Part shown: piece after piece, positions 1 through 5,981 of the stretch
Position numbering within the stretch: the first letter of the stretch is position 1
Layout: the number at the start of each line of letters is the position of its first letter
Assembly: GCA_903891235.1 (NCBI GenBank)
Contig: CAITDW010000004.1
Coordinates: 1-10,089, forward strand
Reading direction: 5' to 3'
DNA length: 10,089 bases
Origin: an uncultured Candidatus Saccharibacteria bacterium
Lineage (GTDB): Bacteria; Patescibacteriota; Saccharimonadia; Saccharimonadales; UBA4665
Translations under genes and position numbers: made by a program
The notes under the pieces: model-generated
Database searches by the model: none
What the model saw: only the letters and a program-made list of their open reading frames with translations
Told to the model about the DNA's origin: nothing

Positions 1-8
1 CTTACGCT

Positions 9-24
9 TATAAAATAATATAAC
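9..24 (+). promoter_or_regulatory. Possible -10 region for the first gene
   Basis: TATAAA (9-14) and TATAAC (19-24) lie 16 and 6 nt before the ATG at 31. Use of the second would give an almost leaderless mRNA, which would fit the missing Shine-Dalgarno. Any -35 element would fall outside the window, and such AT-rich sequence matches by chance, so this is a weak call. Confidence 0.25.
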
Positions 25-30
25 AAAAAT

Positions 31-750
31 ATGCAAGAAACAGATCAAATTCAATCTAATATTAAAGAAGATTCTCTTGAAGAGAACAGAATAGTTGTTG
101 ACTCTTTACCTGAAGGTATGACAGATGTCGAACTTCAGTCCAAATGGATTGATATTCAAAATGCTCTAGACCAAAGATTTGGAGAACAAGCAAGTCCCAA
201 ACTTAAAAGTATTGCTAGATCAGATATCCAGAAAAATCCAGAAAATATTAATTCTTTATTTGAAGCTATACAAAATGTACCTGAGGCAAATAAATCTTAT
301 GAAGATGCTAATGAAATAATTTCACCATCCAAAGTTATGCCCGGTGGACCACCAGAACAGATAACTGCTGAATTAATGGAACTAAGAATGAAAAATGCTA
401 AATTATTATCACCTAAAGAAAAAATACTAGACTGGATAGGTTTTCGAGAGATTGATTCAGATGCAGATTCACTAATTAGAGTAATTAAAGATACTGAAGC
501 TCAAAAAGCTAAATTGGAAAATATAAAATTGGGAGTAAAAGATTTAGTTGGTAGTAAAATTACAAAAATGGCATTCAGAAAAAATCGACAAGATTCGCTA
601 CCGATTATTAGGCCATCAAATCGTAAGCCAGAACTACCCAAAACAAGTCAAATAGAGCCCGAAATCAAAGAAGCAGATAAAAAAATTACTCAAGCTGACA
701 AAGAATCACCAATCGTTAACGAAAATAATAACATTTATATTAATTTTTAA
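31..750 (+). CDS. Hypothetical soluble protein, first gene of a pair with the LysM/lysozyme gene
   Basis: I do not recognise this 239-residue protein. It has no hydrophobic segment long enough for a membrane helix and no signal peptide, so it is probably cytoplasmic. Residues 1-35 are acidic and look disordered. Residues 36-95 and 110-175 look helical, the latter turning basic around 159-186. The tail from about 190 is rich in Pro, Lys and Glu and probably disordered. The gene ends 15 bp before the LysM/lysozyme gene on the same strand, so the two are probably co-transcribed. No Shine-Dalgarno sequence is visible before the ATG, but an AT-rich -10-like sequence lies just upstream, so translation may be leaderless. 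The coding call is secure from its length and from the tight spacing to a clear gene. The function is unknown. Confidence 0.8.
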   Translation: MQETDQIQSNIKEDSLEENRIVVDSLPEGMTDVELQSKWIDIQNALDQRFGEQASPKLKSIARSDIQKNPENINSLFEAIQNVPEANKSYEDANEIISPSKVMPGGPPEQITAELMELRMKNAKLLSPKEKILDWIGFREIDSDADSLIRVIKDTEAQKAKLENIKLGVKDLVGSKITKMAFRKNRQDSLPIIRPSNRKPELPKTSQIEPEIKEADKKITQADKESPIVNENNNIYINF

Positions 751-765
751 AGTTAAGGATATTAT

Positions 766-2343
766 ATGGATCAACAAAGCTCAAACTTCACGGAATCATC
801 ACCTTCGCAATCAGAAATTCGACAAGCTTTAGATGATAACAAAAAAGCAAGAGATGACTTAGGTCCTTCTAAAATTGAAAAAACCATTAATAATGCTGTT
901 AATGTTACACAAAGACATGGCAGAAACACTGCCTTTGCAGCTCTAACTGGTATCGGTAGTGTTGCTGGAATGGGCATAGTAAACATGGCCCCAGCTGGTG
1001 CAAATACTGCAGCGCCAATTCACCAAACAGTTGAAGCACCCAATCTGAACATAGCTGATCCTGGTAACATTTTTCCTGGTACAAACGGAACCGTAGTTAA
1101 CAAGGCCCCAGAAGCTGCTAAAGTTACGGTTGAACCCGGTCAAACTTTATATGACATTGCTGCTGGTCATGGCGTTAGCTTAAGTGCCCTAGAAGCCGCT
1201 AACCCAGGTATAACTAATCCTAGTAAGATTTTTCCTGGTCAACCAATAGAGATTCCTGGTACAAACGGAACCGTAGTTAACAAGGCCCCAGAAGCTGCTA
1301 AAGTTACGGTTGAACCCGGTCAAACTTTATATGACATTGCTGCTGGTCATGGCGCTAGCTTAAGTGCCCTAGAAGCCGCTAACCCAGTTATAACTAATCC
1401 TAGTAAGATTTTTCCTGGCGATGTAGTGGTAATGCCGTCTAGTAATAATGCGCAGGTCATAACTCCCGCGGAAACTCCTGCAGCTGTACCCGCACCAAAA
1501 TCAGAAACAAGTGCAACTCCTGAAACATTAATTTCTCCACCTTATACGGCAGAAAAATACGTGATATCTGTGTTAAAACTATTAGCTCAAAAACAAGGCA
1601 TACCAGAAAGTAATACTGTAACCCAAGAACATATAAATGGATTATTGGCATGGGGATGGCTAGAAGAAGGCGACCTAGGAAATACAGGAGCATATAATTT
1701 ATTTAATTCTGGTTTGAATGATCCAAAATTATTAGCAACTGAGCATAGAGCCGATGGAGTTCAGTCCTTCAACTCATTCGATAATGGCGTATTGGCAACG
1801 GTAGAAACTATGCTTGGATCTAACCAAAATAGAATAGCTAAGTTAATGTCGGATCCTAATGTTACTGCTGAACAATTCTTTGAAGGGATGACTTACTACC
1901 AACGCTATCCTGGCAATACATACTGGGCACAAGCTGATTCGGATGTTACTTTAGGCGGAATTACTTATACACAGACTGGTTATCTTCAATCACTACAGTC
2001 TAGATATAATGCAGTAATGAGTGATTATACTAAGCATGCCAGTATTCTGATGGGTCAAGGTAATGCAATCAGTAAAGGGTTATATGCACCACAATCTGCG
2101 TTATTATATACTGGCAATGGTCCAGTCGCCCCACCTGCCCCACCTGTTACTGCTCCACCCACTACAAAACCTAAAGACACAACCAAATCAGAAGATGCGC
2201 CTAGGTATAAGCACTCTATAAAGAAAAAACCAGAAACAGAAACCCAAACCAATCAATCGGATCAGTCCTCAGCTAATTCGAAACCTACTGGCACACCATC
2301 CGATCCGACTGGAATTTCATCAAATTTCTTTAGACCAAATTAA
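766..2343 (+). CDS. LysM-repeat cell-wall protein with lysozyme-like domain
   Basis: This 525-residue protein probably binds and cleaves peptidoglycan outside the membrane. Residues 1-50 are hydrophilic. A basic RHGRN stretch and a hydrophobic Ala/Gly-rich segment (55-79, ending AGA) then look like a late signal peptide or signal anchor. Two LysM modules follow (about 119-165 and 179-224), each with the PGQTLYDIA start and an NP...IFPG end. After a Pro/Thr/Ala linker, residues 258-425 resemble the lysozyme-like domain common in actinobacterial and phage tail proteins. The marks are WLEEGDLGNTGAYNLFNS (298-315), GVQSFNSFDNGVLAT (331-345) and a candidate catalytic Glu at 301. The C-terminus (450-525) is Pro-rich, then polar and disordered. 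TAAGGA six bases before the ATG is a good ribosome binding site. LysM is certain by pattern. The catalytic domain is a family-level inference. Confidence 0.88.
   Translation: MDQQSSNFTESSPSQSEIRQALDDNKKARDDLGPSKIEKTINNAVNVTQRHGRNTAFAALTGIGSVAGMGIVNMAPAGANTAAPIHQTVEAPNLNIADPGNIFPGTNGTVVNKAPEAAKVTVEPGQTLYDIAAGHGVSLSALEAANPGITNPSKIFPGQPIEIPGTNGTVVNKAPEAAKVTVEPGQTLYDIAAGHGASLSALEAANPVITNPSKIFPGDVVVMPSSNNAQVITPAETPAAVPAPKSETSATPETLISPPYTAEKYVISVLKLLAQKQGIPESNTVTQEHINGLLAWGWLEEGDLGNTGAYNLFNSGLNDPKLLATEHRADGVQSFNSFDNGVLATVETMLGSNQNRIAKLMSDPNVTAEQFFEGMTYYQRYPGNTYWAQADSDVTLGGITYTQTGYLQSLQSRYNAVMSDYTKHASILMGQGNAISKGLYAPQSALLYTGNGPVAPPAPPVTAPPTTKPKDTTKSEDAPRYKHSIKKKPETETQTNQSDQSSANSKPTGTPSDPTGISSNFFRPN
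1073..1418 (+). repeat. Two near-identical direct repeats encoding the LysM modules
   Basis: Bases 1073-1238 and 1253-1418 are 166-bp copies at an exact 180-bp period (60 codons). I count two differences: T1175/C1355 (Val137 to Ala197) and G1208/T1388 (Gly148 to Val208). Both change the amino acid. The repeated unit includes the linker as well as the LysM core, as expected for a recent in-frame tandem duplication or recombination between copies. Confidence 0.95.
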
Positions 2344-2399
2344 TAATAGAGTTAAGTTGTCTTATTTATCTAGGCCTTATTAAGGATTAAATTATGATT

Positions 2400-2984
2400 T
2401 TATTTTTCTCTAGCGATCTTTAAGGCATCAGCGTACCAAAGTAGTTCATTTATCATAGAATTAAGTGTAGTATGTGGACCATATTGAAGTTCTTTTAATT
2501 CTTTAATTAGGTTACCTTCTTTGTCGATATTATTATCTATAAAGTGATTAAAGTGTAGGTTTATTGGTACAATTACTGCCCTACATTCTGATAAGATCAT
2601 TTTTAAGTGTTCGGCAGCCCGAGCACCACCAACACTACCATGAGTTGAAGTAGCGGCTGGTTTTTTATCTAATTCATAACCAGTGTAATCAAGGGCATTT
2701 TTAAGAACACCAGATAAACTATGGTTATATTCAGGTGTTACAAATATAAATGCATCGCCCTCTGCTAATTTATCTAAAAATTTTTTAACGTCACCTTCTG
2801 TTTTTCTTTGTGGATTATATCTAGGAGAAATTGGTTCATTGAACATAGGCAGGTCATAATCAATAAGATCAACTAGATCAACTTTTAGATTCTTATTTTC
2901 CTTAGCGGTTTTTTCAATCCATTTAGAAAACTGTAGTGATTTTCTTCCTTCTCTTGTGCTACCAACAATAATTTGTAAATTCAT
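2400..2984 (-). CDS. NADPH-dependent FMN reductase / quinone or azo reductase
   Basis: A 194-residue flavodoxin-fold enzyme of the NADPH-dependent FMN reductase family (FMN_red), which moves electrons from NAD(P)H via FMN to quinones, azo compounds, metals or free flavin. The N-terminal strand plus GSTREGR (8-14) forms the FMN-phosphate loop. PEYNHSLSGVLKNALD (84-99) is the family's signature flavin-binding loop. A Gly-rich segment, GSVGGARAAEHL, follows around 116-127. Length is normal and the protein is cytosolic. AGGAG (2991-2995) sits 6 nt before the ATG. It is divergently transcribed from an HxlR-type regulator, the usual arrangement for quinone- or electrophile-inducible reductases in other bacteria. 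The exact substrate cannot be read from sequence. Confidence 0.93.
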   Translation of the reverse strand: MNLQIIVGSTREGRKSLQFSKWIEKTAKENKNLKVDLVDLIDYDLPMFNEPISPRYNPQRKTEGDVKKFLDKLAEGDAFIFVTPEYNHSLSGVLKNALDYTGYELDKKPAATSTHGSVGGARAAEHLKMILSECRAVIVPINLHFNHFIDNNIDKEGNLIKELKELQYGPHTTLNSMINELLWYADALKIAREK

Positions 2985-3009
2985 GATTAACTCCTATTTT
3001 TTAATGATA

Positions 3010-3023
3010 TACTTTATATAGTA
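3010..3023. promoter_or_regulatory. Putative HxlR operator, left copy
   Basis: TACTTTATATAGTA is palindromic at 12 of 14 positions (TACT-N6-AGTA). Its reverse complement matches the second copy at 3042-3055 with one mismatch. It covers the candidate -10 of the reductase. Dyad sites of the TACT...AGTA type are, as I recall, known for HxlR relatives such as YodB and CatR. Assignment to the neighbouring regulator is inference. Confidence 0.6.
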
Positions 3024-3041
3024 AGAATATAATAAACCCAA
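3013..3041 (-). promoter_or_regulatory. Candidate promoter of the FMN reductase gene
   Basis: Reading the minus strand, TTGGGT (3041-3036) and TATAAA (3018-3013) are separated by 17 bp. This would start transcription near 3006, about 22 nt before the start codon and upstream of the AGGAG site. The -10 lies inside the left operator copy (3010-3023) and the -35 abuts the right copy (3042-3055), so regulator binding would block RNA polymerase. Inferred from consensus match and position. Confidence 0.5.
3028..3033 (+). promoter_or_regulatory. -10 element of the HxlR regulator gene
   Basis: A perfect TATAAT lies 26 nt before the regulator ATG, between the two operator copies and inside the spacer of the opposing reductase promoter. 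The best -35 at 17 bp spacing (TGATAT, 3005-3010) is poor. The two divergent promoters overlap, so one regulator complex could control both. Confidence 0.5.
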
Positions 3042-3055
3042 TACTATACAAAGTA
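3042..3055. promoter_or_regulatory. Putative HxlR operator, right copy
   Basis: TACTATACAAAGTA is the inverted second copy of the site at 3010-3023, with 13 of 14 bases matching. The two centres are 32 bp apart, close to three helical turns, so two dimers would sit on the same face of the DNA. It lies just after the probable regulator transcription start and 4 bp before its ATG, which suggests autorepression. Confidence 0.6.
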
Positions 3056-3059
3056 AAGT

Positions 3060-3404
3060 ATGAAAAATAACAAGACACATATCGAATCAAAATCAGGTTG
3101 TATAGCCTCAGCTATGCAAATTATTGGCTGCAAATGGACTGCTCTCATTCTACGAGACCTAAGTGATGGAAAAAGACGTTTTACCGAAATAGAAAGATCA
3201 TTATCTGGTATTAGTCCGAAAACCTTATCTCAAAGACTTGATGAACTTGAGAATCAGGGTATAATCACAAAACTTAGTTTCAAGGAAGTACCTCCAAGAA
3301 CAGACTATGAGTTAACAAAAAAAGGCAGAGATTTAGTTCCCTTGCTTCAACAAATGGCTATATGGGGCGAAAAATACTATAACTCTGATCTTGCAAACCT
3401 TTGA
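3060..3404 (+). CDS. HxlR-family winged-helix transcriptional regulator
   Basis: A 114-residue DNA-binding protein of the HxlR (DUF24, MarR-like) family. The winged helix covers about residues 14-105. Hallmarks are IIGCKWTALILRDL (21-34), RRFTEIERSLSGISPKTLSQRL (39-60, the recognition helix region), the wing EVPPRTDYELTKKG (76-89) and a C-terminal LLQQMAIWGEKY dimerisation helix. Cys14 sits where HxlR proteins such as YodB and HypR carry their redox-sensing cysteine. Cys24 replaces the usual second Gly of the IGGKW motif. It is divergent from the FMN reductase and very probably represses it and itself through the two operator copies between them. No clear Shine-Dalgarno is seen. The stop is TGA, the only one in the window. 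Confidence 0.93.
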   Translation: MKNNKTHIESKSGCIASAMQIIGCKWTALILRDLSDGKRRFTEIERSLSGISPKTLSQRLDELENQGIITKLSFKEVPPRTDYELTKKGRDLVPLLQQMAIWGEKYYNSDLANL

Positions 3405-3422
3405 TTAATAAGCATTAAAGAT

Positions 3423-3451
3423 TTGACTTAATAATTTTTGTTTTATATATT
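3423..3451 (+). promoter_or_regulatory. Promoter of the 706-residue protein operon
   Basis: TTGACT (3423-3428), a 17-bp AT-rich spacer and TATATT (3446-3451) make the best sigma-70-type promoter in the window. The predicted start near 3458 leaves a leader of about 19 nt ending in a nine-A run (3469-3477, the last A being the start codon's first base). That run could help translation in place of a strong Shine-Dalgarno. Confidence 0.65.
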
Positions 3452-3476
3452 ACTATTAAGAAAGATTTAAAAAAAA

Positions 3477-5597
3477 ATGGCAGAAACAGCATTGAACTAC
3501 GACAATCCAGGAAACAATATGAGTCCTAGTGCTCATCAAGCGGAAATCATCCAATTTCCTGGCTCTAAAACAACTCCTGAAACAGCTCAAGAACCAGTTC
3601 TCTATGATCAGGATGCGGATATGAGCTATAGACCTGCACCCTATGATCAGGATGCGGATATGAGCTATAAAACAGATGAAAATTCTAATGAAACAAATGA
3701 AGGTGAAAGTATCCCTTTTCCAGCACAGAAAGATGATTCTCAAGAAGGTAGCCCAATTGTTCCAGATTCTGCTATTTTGAAACCTCAATTTACTCCTGAA
3801 ATAATAGATCCATCGGAAGATATGAGTCCGCCAGTATCCCCTTCATCACCACTGGCTGAAGAGCCTAAATTAGCTCCGTCAATTGTTATGTCTGACTCAG
3901 AAAAACTTGACCCAAGTTCTATTGATGACTTAATTAATGTTGATTCAAAGGGTAGAGGTCACATTTCGGGCAGTCATAATCCAGAAGATCACAATAAAAA
4001 TGGTCAATTCATGTCTCAGTATGAAATGGAACAAATTGCTGCTAATCAAGATCTAATCAGAGATAATGTTCAAGAAACTCCTATTGAAGATAATGCTATT
4101 GATACAAATCCGCCAGAAGTAGTAGATAGAACAAATAATCCCGATAATGATCCTACTGGAACTCCTGGTGACTTTTTCGATTGGGGTAATTTAGACCCGC
4201 CTTTAGGTGATGGCGATGATCAAAATACACCAGAGCTTGGCGGCGGTGGCGGCGGTGGTGATGGTGAAGATGGCGGCGAAAGAGGTGGTGGTGATGGCGG
4301 TGGTGAAATACCCCCAGCGGTTCAAGAAAATGCACCTGAGATTATAGACTATCAACGAGCTGAAGCAGCATATGATGATGCTATTGCAGATTTAGCTCAC
4401 GCCAAGAGAAGAGCTGAAAGATTTTTAGCGGGACGAGACTCTAGAGAGCTTTTGGCCAACGCAGAGGATAATTTAGCAAGGGCGAGGGCTGAATTCTTAG
4501 AAGCACATGCTGCCCAGCAGTATGGTGCAGATCAAGATTTAGCAAGAGCCCAAGCAGCCAATCAAGCTGAAATTAATAGATTTAACACTAGATTACAAGA
4601 AGCTATTGAAGGTAGAGCAGAAGCAAGAGCTCAAGGGGCAAGTACTGAAAACTTTGATAGAGATATTGCTCAACTTGTTGCGACACTATCTAACCATGAA
4701 TTAAATAATGGTTTATTTAACGAAGTAGCTGCAAGACGTGAAGCTGAAAGAGCTGCTTTCGAGATTGAAGATATTACTTCCTTGCATGACCGAGTACAGC
4801 AGGCTATGCTCAGAGAAAAAGAAGAGGCTCATCCAAGATTAGCTAGGTTTAATGAGTTCTTAAGAACTCATCCTAAAAGTAGAATTGCAGTTGGACTTGG
4901 ATTGGCAGCAGCCGGAGTTGTTGGTGCAGCAACATTTAATGCCCCATTATTAGCTCTAGCAACTGCTGGATCTGCTGCACTTAGAGGATATGGATCATAT
5001 ACTTTAGCCCGCGGTATTGGTGAATATATTGCAGATAGGCGAATGACACCAGGAAATATTCAGACATTAGAAGATTACTTTGCACTATCTAGAAGAGAGT
5101 CTACAACTAGAAGAAGAAGTAAACGTGCAGCCGTTGCCCTATCTACCGTTATGGTAGCGGCTCCATTAGTAGGTAAGATGGTTGATCTTTTGAATCATCA
5201 TGGAGCAGTAAGCCATCATGGTGGTGGATCTGGTGGTGGCGGTCATGGTGGCGGTCATGGTGGTGGATCTGGTGGTGGATCTGGTGGTGGTGATCATGGT
5301 GGTAGCGGTGACGGTCCAAAAGTTGTCAATATTGTGCCAGTTGATGGAGATAAATTACCTTGGGATTTTGGAATGCAAAACCTTCATACAAATATTTCCG
5401 ATCCTAATATTTTAACAAATCGAATTCTTAATAATCCTCAAGGCATTCAATTCATAGGCAATGGCCAATCAAATGGCCTAGGTGCAATTCTTAAAGTCTT
5501 GGTTCCAGGACCTGGAGGACAAATGATAACCTACACAGATTTGGGACACATCAATGGAGCCCTAGCAACCGTATTAGCTAATCCGGTGGCGGCTTAA
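3477..5597 (+). CDS. Large multi-domain membrane-anchored protein (disordered, coiled-coil, His/Gly-rich)
   Basis: No named function is recognised for this 706-residue protein. Residues 1-250 are acidic, Pro/Ser-rich and probably disordered, with a tandem YDQDADMSY repeat (43-51, 56-64) and an HNKNGQFMSQYEM segment (172-184). A Gly/Asp tract (255-277) follows. Residues 290-455 are Ala/Arg/Glu-rich and strongly helical, likely coiled coil. Two hydrophobic segments (469-486, 488-502) form a probable hairpin, and a third lies at 550-572 after a very basic loop (539-550). By the positive-inside rule the N-terminal 468 residues are cytoplasmic and the C-terminus is outside. That outer part is a His/Gly/Ser tract (574-614) and a compact 90-residue tail (615-706) with LPWDFGM. 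This architecture recalls large proteins of Saccharibacteria. It is probably co-transcribed with the gene 17 bp downstream. Confidence 0.85.
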   Translation: MAETALNYDNPGNNMSPSAHQAEIIQFPGSKTTPETAQEPVLYDQDADMSYRPAPYDQDADMSYKTDENSNETNEGESIPFPAQKDDSQEGSPIVPDSAILKPQFTPEIIDPSEDMSPPVSPSSPLAEEPKLAPSIVMSDSEKLDPSSIDDLINVDSKGRGHISGSHNPEDHNKNGQFMSQYEMEQIAANQDLIRDNVQETPIEDNAIDTNPPEVVDRTNNPDNDPTGTPGDFFDWGNLDPPLGDGDDQNTPELGGGGGGGDGEDGGERGGGDGGGEIPPAVQENAPEIIDYQRAEAAYDDAIADLAHAKRRAERFLAGRDSRELLANAEDNLARARAEFLEAHAAQQYGADQDLARAQAANQAEINRFNTRLQEAIEGRAEARAQGASTENFDRDIAQLVATLSNHELNNGLFNEVAARREAERAAFEIEDITSLHDRVQQAMLREKEEAHPRLARFNEFLRTHPKSRIAVGLGLAAAGVVGAATFNAPLLALATAGSAALRGYGSYTLARGIGEYIADRRMTPGNIQTLEDYFALSRRESTTRRRSKRAAVALSTVMVAAPLVGKMVDLLNHHGAVSHHGGGSGGGGHGGGHGGGSGGGSGGGDHGGSGDGPKVVNIVPVDGDKLPWDFGMQNLHTNISDPNILTNRILNNPQGIQFIGNGQSNGLGAILKVLVPGPGGQMITYTDLGHINGALATVLANPVAA
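3602..3669 (+). repeat. 29-bp perfect direct repeat
   Basis: Bases 3602-3630 and 3641-3669 are identical over 29 bp at a 39-bp period (13 codons). They encode two YDQDADMSY peptides in the disordered N-terminus of the 706-residue protein. Perfect identity at DNA level points to a recent slippage or duplication event. Confidence 0.95.
5196..5318 (+). repeat. Gly/His/Ser low-complexity tract
   Basis: Imperfect reiterations of GGTGGTGGATCT and GGTGGCGGTCAT units encode His-Gly-Gly-Gly and Ser-Gly-Gly-Gly runs, residues 574-614 of the 706-residue protein. It is likely a flexible spacer between the third membrane segment and the outer C-terminal domain, and the imidazoles could bind metal. A related Gly/Asp tract lies at 4239-4307. 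Confidence 0.85.
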
Positions 5598-5614
5598 AAA
5601 GAAGGGATTCTAAG

Positions 5615-5974
5615 ATGGATATGATTACAAAAGAAGAAATATTAACAAAACTAGGTTTGGATGTTTTAGATGAAGAAAATCAGCTAAAAGCACTCAAAAA
5701 TGTTGCTAAAGTTGTGTCAGAAACTTTATTAAATCAGATATCGGATAAACTTGATGAAGAAGATCTAGATAAAATTGATGAATTTATTAGAGACAAGAAA
5801 GATGATGAAGTCGATAAATTAATAAGGTCTAAGTTCCCTAATTATGATGAATTCGCAATAAAAGTTGAACGAGAAGTTATTGATTCAATGGCTGAAGATA
5901 GAAAAACTATTGAAAAAGCTTACAACAAACTAAGACAAGAAGATAGTAGTAGTCTAGATACTGCAACCAATTAA
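5615..5974 (+). CDS. Small acidic helical protein, DUF5663-like
   Basis: A 119-residue soluble, highly charged, all-helical protein. The pattern in residues 5-80 matches my memory of DUF5663, a small uncharacterised family found mostly in CPR genomes: KEEILTKLGLDVLDEENQ, then a helix ending in ISDKLDEEDLDKIDEF, then a short DDEVDKLIRSKFPNYDEF block. The family match is from memory and not from a search. GAAGGGA (5601-5607) lies 7 nt before the first ATG and 13 nt before the ATG at 5621, which supports the first. It starts 17 bp after the 706-residue protein and is probably translated from the same mRNA, so a partnership with that protein is plausible. It ends 7 bp from the convergent msrA stop. 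Confidence 0.8.
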   Translation: MDMITKEEILTKLGLDVLDEENQLKALKNVAKVVSETLLNQISDKLDEEDLDKIDEFIRDKKDDEVDKLIRSKFPNYDEFAIKVEREVIDSMAEDRKTIEKAYNKLRQEDSSSLDTATN

Positions 5975-5981
5975 TCAAGTC

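Noticed and set aside
1073..1418. Direct repeats considered as a CRISPR array or mobile-element ends
   Set aside because: Only two long copies, in frame within one gene, encoding LysM domains; there are no short repeat-spacer units.
2375..2385. CCTTATTAAGG palindrome between the LysM gene and the reductase, as a terminator
   Set aside because: The arms are only 5 bp with a one-base loop, and no adjacent U-run follows on either strand.
3402..3404. TGA as a sense codon (recoded glycine as in some CPR lineages)
   Set aside because: The regulator ends at normal family length here, and no in-frame TGA occurs within any of the recognised genes, so the standard code is simplest.
3399..3419. Weak hairpin after the HxlR gene (CTTTGAT...ATTAAAG) as a terminator
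   Set aside because: The 7-bp AU-rich stem has one G-U pair and no U-run directly after it; it is not convincing.
4153..4335. Minus-strand His-rich open frame
   Set aside because: It is the antisense shadow of the Gly/Asp codon tract in the 706-residue gene, with no ribosome binding site.
5218..5415. Plus-strand Val/Met-rich open frame overlapping the His/Gly tract
   Set aside because: It is the shifted reading of GGT/GGA/CAT repeats inside a well-supported gene; the apparent membrane helix is an artefact of low complexity.
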